Below, in pieces: positions 1 to 11,063 of a DNA stretch of 64,000 nt. The notes beneath the pieces are model-generated. The model ran no database searches, was not told where the DNA came from, and was given only the letters and a program-made list of their open reading frames with translations. Position 1 is the first letter of the stretch; the number at the start of each line of letters is the position of its first letter. Origin of the DNA: Datnioides undecimradiatus (lineage: Eukaryota; Chordata; Actinopteri; Lobotiformes; Datnioididae); assembly GCA_008933995.1 (NCBI GenBank), contig WARS01000012.1, positions 6,324,001-6,388,000 on the forward strand. Direction: 5' to 3'. The translations under genes and the position numbers were made by a program.

Positions 1-3000
1 ATCTAATAGAAGAACTTATCAGAATAAGACCCAATGTGATGACCTTAAAAGGAAAAGCCACTGAGCACCACACAAAAACGTTTTCTAGTGATGCAGACAG
101 ACTCTAATATAACCATTAAAAATAATAATAGATCATTTTTTGCTCAGGGAGGATTAATCTAAGTTCCAGCGGTTTAGCAGATTTCTGTGAAACCACAAAT
201 ATCTATTTTAACCCAAAGCTGAGTCCTGTCTGCCAGGAAAAGTACCAGCATTACTGCTGAGTGAGAAAACACATAATGGATAGTGATGACAGATACCGGT
301 AACACGCCACGTCACAGAATAGTGAATTTCAGCACCAACCATCTGGCTGTCTGGTGCTCTGAAATGGTTTGGATGTTAATAAACAAAAAATAGATCTTTT
401 ATTTTCAGGCCATGTTATCAAGCTGCTGCCTGAGGCTCTGTTAAAACTACAGCTACTCCGGCTGAAGTAATGTTTGCATGGTCACCTCATAATAATAAAT
501 CTGGCAGCATAATAAACAACTCAGTGTTTGAAAATGCTGCTGAACATAATAAAGAGAAAGTCACAGTCTCAAGTCCCTCTAGGATACTGCACACAAACTA
601 ATAGAAATATTATAGTGATATTTCACCACAGAGAGGCCGCAGCCATGGATCCATCCTGTGATGATGAGTCGTTTTCATTAAAGTGCCAGTAATGAGCACA
701 TTACTGCCACCTAGCCAGGACTGTGCAGAGGATGCTGAAGTGTGGCAGTAGAGCTGTACAGTAATAATGGGCCAAACATGAGCCTGAAGCACACATCACA
801 TTTCAATTAATCATGAAGATGTAATTAAGGTACTCAATTATAACCCAGTTCATGGGGAATTTTATGAGTAGATTTGCATGGATTACCTAAATTACCTGCC
901 ACCCATTCTTCACATGCTTATTACTGTCAAATGTTATTCACAATAACCCGTCCAGAGGGGACAGTGACTTTGTTCTGAAGCCGAAAATAATGCATTTTTG
1001 TGCTAGACGCAGAATGAAGTTTCCAACTCAGAATACTGTGCATTTTGATGTTCTTGAAGGCAAAATGAGTTTGCAGTCCCTAAGTCTTCACATTTTGAAA
1101 ATACACAGCTTGGAGTCATTCAGGAAAAAAACTTCCTTTGCAACCACAGCTAGGCATTAAACAGATTCAAAACATGTAATAAAGATTGTAACAGTTTTCA
1201 ATAGTCCAGCTTTGTCTTATATGCTCTCATGTGTTCTGACTGTATGATTCACCTGGCATCAATAGAGCCCGTACTGCATAGAAGGAACCACTGTGCTGCT
1301 CATCTAAATACCTGTTTTATTGGTTGTTCTGCCCTCTGATGTACTTGTTTTTGGCCCCCTAATTAAAGCCTTTATATAGCTAAATAGAATTCGATCATTT
1401 CCTGCTGCCGCAGCTTCACATTAACAGAGTCAAACCTGGCAAAACACAAACTGCTGTTATATGAAGTCATTGCGGGAAATGCAACGTCAATGAGATTAGC
1501 ACTGACCACTCTAGGTTATTAAAAATGAGTCAATGAAACAAGACAATGATCTCGTGTTTGAGTAATTACTCCCACTGCCAGCGGGGGGAGACAAAAGTCC
1601 CACTCTACAGCTTTAAGTGGAAATCAACAGTCAACAACTGATCTGTTCAACAGATTGCATTCTGACTTGTTGGCTGTTAGCTGCTTCACTTCAGAGTCAC
1701 ATCTAAATGTCTGTACCAGATATTGTCTGTACCAGACATTTAACCTACATTTGTGGCAGGAAAAGCACAGATGTAGTAAATAATATTAATAATGGCTCCA
1801 GTCCATTTAGGTTTATTAGTAAGTATTTCCACTGGGCCAGGTTTCAAATACCTTCCTGGAACTGATGCAGCTAAATGGAGCTCAGTCGTAATTAAAGTTA
1901 TATGTGTGCTTATCCTGCATGATGACATGATGAAATGTGTGCTGTGAACATGGTTTACTGCTTATTTATCACTGGTAGCTACACCATTTTGACAGTTTTT
2001 GACTTGTTATTGAGACTGAAAGTAATCAGTGGATCTGATAAATCACAGTGTTGATAGAAAATGAAAATCTGTGTTTATCAGGCAGCTGTTACTGTCTGAG
2101 TACGGTTGAGTCCCTTTCAAAGTGAGTCCTTAGTTACTCTATGAATCTGTGAAGGCTTTTCATTGTGTCACTGTACTAAAGAACTGTGTGAGTTTCAATA
2201 ACGACTGATCCTATCGCCAAATAGAAAAATCCACAACAATCCATCCAAGCATTCATTCACACTCATAACGATTTTCTTTCAGCCCCAGTTCTCTTTCCAA
2301 ATTAAGCAGGCACTAACAGAACAGCATCGCCACAGGTCAGTATATCTCATTACGCAGTTACTTGCTATGCGGACTGACAGGATGATCATGATGCATCCAA
2401 ACGCTGCCAAGTTGACTCACAGCCTCAGTGTTTATGTGACCCAGCTGGATAATCCCTGACCCACTTACTGCATCTGGATGTGACCCTGTCTCATATGCTG
2501 ATCCCCGTCAGAGCCGTACTCTACTGTATACCTACTGTTGAATTAGCTGAGTGCAAAGAAAAATACCTTTAGCTGTCAGAATGTTAACATTGGCGAGGGG
2601 GAATTTGCTGGTGTCAGAGGTTGTGAGTGCCGCTTTATTTCTGCTGCTGTTGTTGACGTTTTTCACTGTGAGCTCTGGAAGGTTCTTCTTATAAGAAAAG
2701 TGTGATGTGATCATGTTAATTTTGTATGCACAGTATTTTATGTGAGCTATGATGTTTTATGTTTATCATCCCTCTAAGTGGAAGCAAAGCATCTCTTTAG
2801 CCTCTGTCACATCCAGGACATTACTTTGATTATCATTTCCATGTAACGTATTAAACATTGAGCCTCTGTCCCAACACGTAACATAGTGCTTGTGACTGCT
2901 ATCACATCAAATTTAGTGATGCAGATATCAATTATTTTCATTCTTAATAAAGAAATCTAAGTGCTGATTAATTTCTGGGTTTATCAGGTAATCTTTTAGT

Positions 3001-3289
3001 CCATAACGATTTGAAAACAGAAGGATAATGTGACAATCGCAATTTCCGAGAGGCAGAGGGACATTTGCAAATATGTTGTTTTGTTTGCTCCAACAGAACA
3101 AAACCTGAACATAATCTGTTAGATGAGTAAAAGCAGCACCTGAGAAGCCAGGACAAAGCAACTCTAGTAACAGATGAAAATATCAGTTGCTCCCTGGACC
3201 AATTTAACTTAAATATGTCAAATACTACAGGATAGGCTTGGCATAAAATCTAGTGGACATGCTGATGGTTCCCAGAGGAAGAATCTCAA

Positions 3290-3640
3290 CAACTTGCACT
3301 AGGTTCACATTTTTGGCTTTAAGTGAAATTTCTCAAACACTATAAGGTGGATTGACATTGACATTCATGTCCCAGTCAAAATTTCAGTTTGGTCAATACT
3401 TTGATTTATAACCAAATATATTGAAAATAATGAAATGCCTTTGTCTGTTTAAAGATGATTAACAAATGTTAGCATGCTACCACACTTAAAAGACACAGTG
3501 AGCATGGTAAAACATTGTACCTGCTAAACATCAGCATCAGAGTGTTTGCATGCTTTTGTTTGTGCTTAGCTCAAAGCACTGCTGTGTCTGACTACAGCCC
3601 CACTGAGCCACTCGCATGGCTGCAGATTCTGTGTCTTGTT
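3290..3640. repeat. Diverged teleost interspersed repeat (TTAGCATGCTA family)
   Basis: The segment contains the phrases AAATGTTAGCATGCTA, GTGAGCATGGTAAAACATT, CTGCTAAACATCAGCAT and TTAGCTCAAAGCACTGCTGTG in that order. I recognise this series from a repeat scattered widely in percomorph genomes. The copy is degraded and has no coding capacity. The family assignment is from memory and not from a database. Confidence 0.6.
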
Positions 3641-3649
3641 CTTTAGTGA

Positions 3650-3745
3650 TTCATGATGATTGATTGATTATAAAATAATATAATGGCACAAAATAGTTGC
3701 AGATTAATTCCCTGTCTGGACTAATCCACTAATCATTACAACACT
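3650..3745. repeat. Short copy of AT-rich ATTAAT teleost repeat
   Basis: This stretch reads GATTGATTGATTATAAAATAATATA and continues with GCAGATTAATTCCCTG and CTAATCCACTAATCATTACAACAC. It resembles the ends of the dispersed repeat also seen near 25.2, 36.4, 39.1 and 48.0 kb. The copy is short and diverged. Confidence 0.35.
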
Positions 3746-6700
3746 AGTTTAGATAAATGCTCTCAATTATAATGTATTATGGTTTGATCTTAATGTGAAC
3801 ATGCACAACACAGTAAAACCTTCACTGACACTGTTCACTGTCAGTTTGGCTGCACAACACTTTTCCTTTTCTTGATATTTCAAAACAAAAACAACTGCTC
3901 TTGTTATGAAATAGGACAGTCTGGGCTGCCAATATTAACTAATTCTTTAAGGGGTTAAAAACCCTTAGAGAAAATGATGAGGGATATATTGCTTTGATTT
4001 TGCTGAAATCGTCTGAGGCTTTAGCTCTCTTTACAGACGATCGTACGGTGTATTTCATTGGCTTGAGGCCACTTCCCTCAGCATTTTGCTCTTCCTGCTG
4101 TCTCTGCTCCACTGCCTGACAACAGCATGCACTTTCAATCCCTGCAGCTTACACACTATCACAGTACGGACAACTACATTAATACTTCCCAGTATTTTTC
4201 TCTTTCTCTCGTTCAGCTGCTAAACTGAAAAACCCAATCTCTCCTAGTGGCTAAGCTCTCCAGATATCTCTCAGTTTTGACACTCATTCTCTCCCACAAA
4301 AACAAAATCTCTTTAATCTCCACCACTGCTCTTTATCTCCTCAAAACCACAATGAAAACACGTTGCATGCATTGTGTCTTTATTATGAATGTGCTGCAGA
4401 TGTATAATATTCCAAGTGCCAGCTTATCTTTGTAATTGTCATCTTCTATCATCATACATTAATAAAAATCCACAACATGCCAATAACCACAAAGATTATA
4501 GAAGCTTGGTGGTAATACAATGACTGTCAGGAGGCTAGCCAACAGTTTCTGTGCCTACGTTAGATCATAGCTACTTAATGCTAACTCATATCAACTAGAG
4601 AATTATCACAATATTGAGCTTTATATCTGCAGAATACACCAACTGTTGATTACAATTAAAATTTACATATTAAGGACTAACAGAGGAAAAAATTAGTATT
4701 AACCATGACAGAAACGTGTCTGCCGGTGATGAGAAATTGCGGTGTTTCTGTACATGATTCAGAATCCAGGAGAGAGTAACTGAGGAGAGTTTGATCCATT
4801 TTGATGAAACCCAGTTGTTTCAGATCACAGTGAGAATCACAGGTAGATAAAGATTAGAGGTTAGTTAAGGATACACAGGAGATATAATAATAATAATCAA
4901 AATAATTATAATAATAAACCAGATTTTTTAAAAATTGTTCTATTCATATCTCACACCCAAAAAAACCATGGTCCTGAACAATTATCCATCAAAAGACAGT
5001 GTTTACTGCGTGTGACAACATAATTGGCGTAGAGATAAAGTGGTTATGGCTGTTTTAGAGTTTTTTTATTTAGTAGGGGTGCAAAATGCCACAATCTGTC
5101 TGGTTGGAGAGTACAGACTCCCTGTAGATGCAGATTGAAGCTCCAGCCGCATCTTTGTCTGCAATCACAAGCTATTTAATTTGTTAACCAAATAGTGACG
5201 CCCATACACACAATGCTACCACGACCTGTCAACTGCGGCACAGAACTTCAAGAGCGTCCCATTACGAAATTGGTTTTTTCTGTCTCAAAAGGACGTTTTA
5301 CAAACATTATCAAAAGATGGGTTATAGGTGATTTAGCATGTTTAGCTTCACTGTAAAATTTATGTGTTAAGTAGCTACAGTGTTTTTTTCTGTGTGTACC
5401 CCCCCCCCCGGCTCACAGTGGTCAGTGGTGTTGAGCAGATTATACAGTCGAGGTGCAGTAGAGTAAAAACACTTTTGATGTTCCTCACTACAAGAGCAAT
5501 TCTGTGATCAGAGTTGGGTTTTTACAAAGCAGGAAACTTTCGCTCTAAATTCTTTTTTGGCACATATTTTTTTCTTTGCAGTGATGACTGTGCCTTCTGT
5601 GTGAGACTTTCCATAATCCCTTCCATTTTAGCACCCATAGCTAGTCCTTGGTAAGCCTCTTTTTCATCCTCTTTTGCCACCCCGTGCACTCACTCTGAAA
5701 CACAAGATGTATGGTGGGAAGTCGTGAGAACCACACACAGGAGAGTCTGAAACGTTGAAGACGTATAGTGATTGAAGGGGTTTCTGCTCTGTGAGGGAAC
5801 TGGGTGAATTTCTGCTCTGTGATTCGGAGGCAACGCAAACCCCAGAGCCTCTTCACGTATCCGAGGGGATTTAACAGAAAGCTGAAGCTCTGATGCTGTC
5901 CTGTCGTCGGAGCAGTGAAGGATGGTCTTGGCGGACATTTTGTTGGGACTTGCAGTGTGGCGCTGAAGCTAGGATGCAGTCCCTCCAGTTTCAACGTTCT
6001 GTAACCACCTACTCTGGTCTCCCCATTTCCTAGTCCACCATGTCTGAGTCAGTTCTGTGGGTGATTTTCAGGGATTCTCAAAAAGTTTGTGTCTTTTTCT
6101 CAAAAATCATTCTGAGTGTGTCGACCAGAATCGAAGGGACTGATTAACATCAGATGGACAAACCCCCACATCCTCCCACCCCCCGACTCAGAGCAGCAGC
6201 ATTTGCATATTTTATTTTCTTCCATTAGCAAAAGGGAGTTGTGTAGATTACAGAAATATAAGTAAGCACTGTATATCGGGTGCATATTTGTCACACATCC
6301 AGGTAATGACTAGGCGGTAAAGACGGTGGTGCAGGTGCGGGCCAGACGGTCAGTTGCCTTATCCAGTTTCATTCTGGGATGAAACTCAGGTTTTCACATT
6401 TACTAAAAAAAGAAAAGGAAGGGTATTAGTTGAAGAGCTATATATTGCTGCAATTTAATATGGATGTATAAACTTTCACAGACCACAGAGGACAGTTACA
6501 TAATGAGAAAAATAAGGATTGTTGAGTCCCAGAGCCCTTAAACTCAGCTTGTGTGTACAACTGCTCTTCATGTCATTAAGTTAATTAGGACATCTCTTGG
6601 GTTAATGAGACCCAACAGGCTGAACTCAAAAACAAAGTACACATAAGTATCTGCTCGAAGTGAAGCGTAAAAAGGCAAAGAATCATTTAACTGACTGACC

Positions 6701-6804
6701 CTTCATGCTCATATTTAAATAAACAGCATAACAAGACAAACACTAATCCCTTTCTCTTACAACTCACTAAAAAGTAATAATCACTGATCTGTTATCAGAA
6801 TCCA

Positions 6805-6810
6805 TTTATT
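6805..6810 (-). terminator. prrt2: Candidate poly(A) signal of prrt2
   Basis: The plus strand reads TTTATT, which is AATAAA on the coding strand, about 560 bases after the prrt2 stop. A second AATAAA lies at about 6836-6841. No transcript data are available, so the use of either is inferred. Confidence 0.45.
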
Positions 6811-7365
6811 CGCCAGGTACAATAAAAACATAACATTTATTTGTCTTGTGAGCATGTCAACAACCCACACACCGACATACATTATATATATGTGTGTATA
6901 CATATGGTACAGGGACAACAAGACTTCACATTTTGTACAAGCAAACGGCAAGGCGTACAACAGACAGCAGACTACACATATCACTCTACAGATACACACA
7001 CAGTCTGAATGCATGCACTTGGTTACAGCTGGAGGCTGGAGGCCACCCGTGCAAATGGAAAACATGTCGTAAAATGTAGATTTGAGTGATGCAAATGTGA
7101 TTAATATGTTCTGATCTTTATGTAGCGATGACATCCTTCCTAAAGGCTAAAGTGCCGCAGTGTATAAAGACGTGTGCAGGCTTTGTGGCTAGTGCAATAT
7201 TATGCAAACATGGATGGGAATAGTGTCAGTGATTACAGTCAGATTGAGCTAACAGAGCTAAATATCATGTTGTGACGGAATAAATGTTGACAGTTGCAGG
7301 TTTTTGGGCCAGGAGGATCAGGATTTAAGAAAAAAAAACAAGGAGGAGTTCAGAAGGGGGACAAG

Positions 7366-8386
7366 TCAGCTGTGCACAACTACACAGGGGAGGTAAAAGG
7401 GGTGAGGTAAAGGTTTAAAGGTCAGATTTGGGACACTCACTGGCCAGGTTGACAATGCAGGCGATGATAATGACCGTCCCTCCTACTAGTGACACCATGG
7501 AGAGCATCTTAGCCACACGTCCCAGACGCACAGCGCCATCCAGGTTTCCCTGCTCGAGACTGTTCTTGGACTGAAGGACAGGATAAACAGTGTTAGCTTT
7601 GGTTTGACATGGATACAAATTTAAAAAAAAACAACAACAGGAGCAAAAAAAAAAAAGACCAAAGATCTCACCATGATGGAGTAGACAAATCCCACAATGT
7701 TGATGGGCCAGACTGGGCAGAAGCAGGCCAGCACAGACAGAAGGAGGTAGTCTTTAACTTTGGTCCGGTCCAAAGGCGGGTTGGTGGCGATACTGGAGTG
7801 GCGAGAAAGTGACGGCCTGGGTGAGAAGGCGGTGTAGCCGATTGAGCTCGCCCTGCTCCCCTTCCGGGTCTTGCCGTGATGGGGGTAAGAGATGGAGTGC
7901 TGTCTTCTGGGAGGAGAGGAGATGACTGGGGAGGTGCTCTCTGCAGGCGCGGAGTGGATCCCGTTACCTACACATGAGGGATGAAAAGGATGGGCAAATG
8001 TTTGAAACACTGGAAGAGGTGCATGTGTGTGTGTGCTCTCCCAGGAGCGCATACGTGCACTGGAGCCTGTCTTGCCCTGAGCGAGCTGAGTCAGCTGCTG
8101 TGTTACCCCACCCATAACCCAACTTACTGCTTTATTACGAGGTCAAACTCAGACACTTACTGTTCTTCAGCTTCTCGTTGATGACTATGACTAGTTCTCC
8201 TTTGGATTTGCTGCGGGTGGGCCTTGTGCTGGCCGGGCTGCTGCTGTGGATGAGCTGTTCACCTCTGACTGGAAGGCATGGCTCAGAGACAGGGGCTTGG
8301 CTCGACAGAGAGGCCTCCTGGTCGAGCAGTGATGGTTGCTCCTCCCCTGGCCAAATGGTCGGACATGGCATCATGTTCACAGCCAT
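7366..8386 (-). CDS. prrt2: PRRT2, proline-rich transmembrane protein 2
   Basis: PRRT2 is a presynaptic membrane protein of the dispanin (CD225) family. In mammals it works with SNARE and synaptotagmin proteins and modulates sodium channels. Four coding exons are read on the minus strand: 8386-8161, 7967-7672, 7570-7441 and 7379-7366, giving 221 residues with all phases agreeing. Residues 148-174 form the first hydrophobic segment ([20 protein letters not shown]). It is followed by the diagnostic loop [20 protein letters not shown] and a second membrane segment at about 196-217. The amino-terminal part is basic and Ser/Pro-rich but clearly shorter than in mammals, whose protein has about 340 residues. 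The ATG lies one base after a splice acceptor, so a noncoding 5' exon must exist. The last exon gives only four residues. It is chosen because the preceding exon ends in a strong donor (GTGAGT) and mammalian PRRT2 also ends in a tiny exon. Reading through that donor would instead add about ten residues. Confidence 0.93.
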
Positions 8387-8389
8387 GCT

Positions 8390-10840
8390 GACAGAAAAAT
8401 TAAGCCTCTGTTCGTGGTCCAGACGTCTGTGTGTGAGCTGTAGTTACACCTGGAGGGGGCACAAAATGGTTTTAAACATCAGTAAACAGACGCTGCTCCC
8501 TCCAATCTGCTTAGGGACTGTACAAAAATTATTTAGGTGGAAAGGACAGTTTGAAAAAGGATAGGATCATGTGTTATGTATGTTTTTGTCTGAAAAGGAT
8601 ATTCTAAGGTTTGTAGTATAGATAGATAATGCTGGATTTTATTGGATTTTTAAACTATATTTTTTATCCCATATAGATTAATTTTGCATGGGCCACAGAA
8701 TATAAAAGAAGACTAGCTGTATGAGTACAACAGTTATTTTGTTGTTTCCTCATCAAAATAAACCAGAAACTAAAAGGAGCATTAGGTTCTAGGATCTTTG
8801 TCATTGTTTAAGACCTTTATATTTCGAGCCTAGCCTAGCCTAGCCTACAGTAGCTCCTTTTTTCACTTTATTCTCAAAAAATCAGTAATACAGTAACATT
8901 AAATATGTCTGAAAGATGTGAAATGTGTTAGAAAGTGCCAGATACAGCTCTTGTCTCGAAAAATAAAGAATGACTTGATCATTTTATGTTTGCTTATTCC
9001 ATTTCTGCTTGATTTGGGTGCTGTGTGATTATTATTGTCATATTAAAGGCAAATTCCACTGATTTTACACATTTGCATGTCTGCTTAGAAGCCTTGGGGA
9101 GCACTACTGCATATGTGAAAGCACTTGTACAAAGCCTTTTGCAGCTCCAGAGGGAGCTGTGCAAATCTACATTGGCCGCTGCTAGCATAACAAACCAGTG
9201 TTGTGAAACTGTCGAAGGTTGAAGTGCATTGTGGGTAACAAGGTAGAAGAAACCTGTGCAATAATAAAATACAATATCTCTGTTCTGGCTGCATTTGCTT
9301 TTAAACTGCAACAAAAAGACTGACACTGGTGTATGCAATGGTTTAAAAATGCTTTTTAAAAAAAACAACATTTTTCAGTAATGTCATATTATTTCTATTG
9401 ACAGGTGGCTGTTGCAATATTTTTTAATTTGTGTGTAACACAAAAGGCCATAGTTCAGTCCTGCGATTTATACTGCAATAACTTTTCCACAGTCCCTAAA
9501 TATATTCTGCTTTAGCCGCTTTAGAGTTTGTACCCAGGCTCAATATCACGATAAGCCTCTTTATAATCCACTCTGACTTCAGATAACATTTATCCTTTTA
9601 GGGGTTTTTTTTTTAAATCGTTCCTTATGCCACGCTGAATTGTAAATACACAGACTGGAGGCAAACAGACAAGGTTCGCTGTATAAATCAGGCCTCAGAG
9701 CCCATTTAAAATAGCAGATCGGCTATATCAGGTAACAAAAAAAGCAGGTCGCAATGACAGGAGGAGTACAAAGGTATGGCAGATGGAGGCAGGTTCCTTT
9801 GAAACGATAGTAGCGCGCGGCCACGGTCTCCGTGCAGGTGTGTACATACCATTATTTCATCATGTGTACACAGGCGCACACTGGCATATGGTGGCCGGTT
9901 GTTGTGCACGGAACAAAAGGTAAAAAGGCAGAGGAGGAAAAGGGGGAGGACAAAGGAAAGATACTCGGATGGACGAGTGAAGGAGCCAGGAGGAAGGGGG
10001 GGTGCTTATTAATTAGCTTGCTGCTGATTTGGATTCAGTGAATGTGGGCTGCCACATTACAATGATAGGCAGAAAAAAATATAGACACATGCATCTTGCA
10101 CTGAAGCAAATCATGTCTAAGCATGAGAAAACAAATCACTGATGTCCCAGTTTGGCTTTTTACACCAACACACAGGGGGAAATAAATGATATGAAGATAG
10201 ATCAAACTGACCTTTTTTAATCCAGCGCCTGTCTCAACACAGCCGGAGCGTCCCTGGTTTTGGCATTGTGGTAACGTTAATCGCAGGTGCAAAAAGAAAA
10301 ATAATTCAGCATCACACACGAGCAGGCATCTCTTCTACAGACACAATGTACTTGCAAACGTGCGCCGTTTTATTTAAAAAAAAATATTCCAAGTGAGAGG
10401 TGGAGAAAGGACGGGGCTGCTCCTTGTTCCAGCGCAGTGTGCTGGGATGGATGGATGGATGGATGGGGAGTCTCCAGAATAGCAGGGTGGATCAGAGAGG
10501 GGGGGTGTGTGTGTGTGAAATGAAAAGTGAAATCAGCCAGACTACGTGATGTGGGAGGAGAAGAAAGGAGGGAGGGGGCCCTGGATTATACCATCATTCT
10601 CTTCTCACCCCCCGAAAAAAAGGAAACAGCCTTACACAGAATATTTATCCAGTGATGCAGCATCACAGCGGATTGTGATGAAGGGTGTCCTCCCGTCCCC
10701 GCCGCACAGAGGACAGGAGTTCACAAAAGAACCTAATTAGGTTTTAACCCAGAAAAGGGCGATAAATACACCCAAGAGATGTTGATCAGTCCGAGAGACG
10801 ATTCAACACGTTCAGTATAGGTGACGTTCAAAATATGCGC
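8390..10840. other. 5' flank of prrt2, no further coding exon seen
   Basis: This stretch lies between the first coding exon of prrt2 and the end of kif22. It should contain the untranslated first exon and promoter of prrt2, but I could not fix their positions. It includes a CTAGC pentanucleotide run (8828-8847), a GGAT tetranucleotide run (10444-10467) and a short GT run near 10505-10518. The GC-richer part at about 9900-10740 is the likeliest promoter area. Confidence 0.4.
10444..10467. repeat. (GGAT)n microsatellite
   Basis: About six consecutive GGAT units lie upstream of prrt2, next to a G-rich and GT-rich stretch. Confidence 0.9.
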
Positions 10841-10899
10841 GCTACGTTTATTTACAATCATACAATGAAACACTCAAGACTTCAATTACATGCGAGTCA

Positions 10900-10905
10900 T
10901 TTATT
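10900..10905 (-). terminator. kif22: Candidate poly(A) signal of kif22
   Basis: AATAAA on the minus strand lies about 160 bases after the kif22 stop codon. A further AATAAA lies near 10847-10852. The homopolymer A/G run at 11038-11063 directly follows the stop on the transcribed strand. Which signal is used cannot be told from sequence. Confidence 0.45.
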
Positions 10906-11063
10906 AAAAAGCAATAATGCGCCACCAGCTGGTACACAGTAGAAACTACAAAAATATCATAAAACCAGGCAAAGACAAATAAAAGCTTCTGTGATTAAAA
11001 AAAAAAAATTATATACACATTACAAATGATCACTTTCAAAAAAAAAAAAAAAAGGGGGGGGGG

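Larger units (their letters stand above)
1..6800. other. Intergenic region without supportable gene
   Basis: No reading frame here has the codon pattern, splice context or family resemblance of a real gene. The sequence is AT-rich, with stops in all frames. It holds a TAA/ATA microsatellite (about 4886-4918), a C run near 5400-5410 and diverged interspersed repeats at about 3290-3745. A somewhat more GC-rich block at 5640-6380 contains a 117-codon minus-strand frame that I do not recognise. It may be downstream of prrt2 transcription, which should end near 6805. Confidence 0.6.

Noticed and set aside
5641..5994. 117-codon minus-strand frame as a gene
   Set aside because: No domain, no coding composition and no splice partners were seen. 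It is kept only as part of an unexplained block.
6300..6370. Minus-strand 20-codon frame starting MKLDKATDRL after a T-rich tract
   Set aside because: The bases between the AG and the ATG contain in-frame stops, and no upstream exon or family was recognised.
7415..7440. Read-through of the prrt2 third exon to a stop at 7415 (ending in SECPKSDL)
   Set aside because: The sequence at this point is a strong GTGAGT donor. Splicing to 7379 gives a short end like the mammalian one. The read-through remains a weaker alternative.
7621..8115. 164-codon minus-strand frame taken whole as a gene
   Set aside because: Only 7967-7672 of it is prrt2 exon. The rest is intron on both sides of splice sites.
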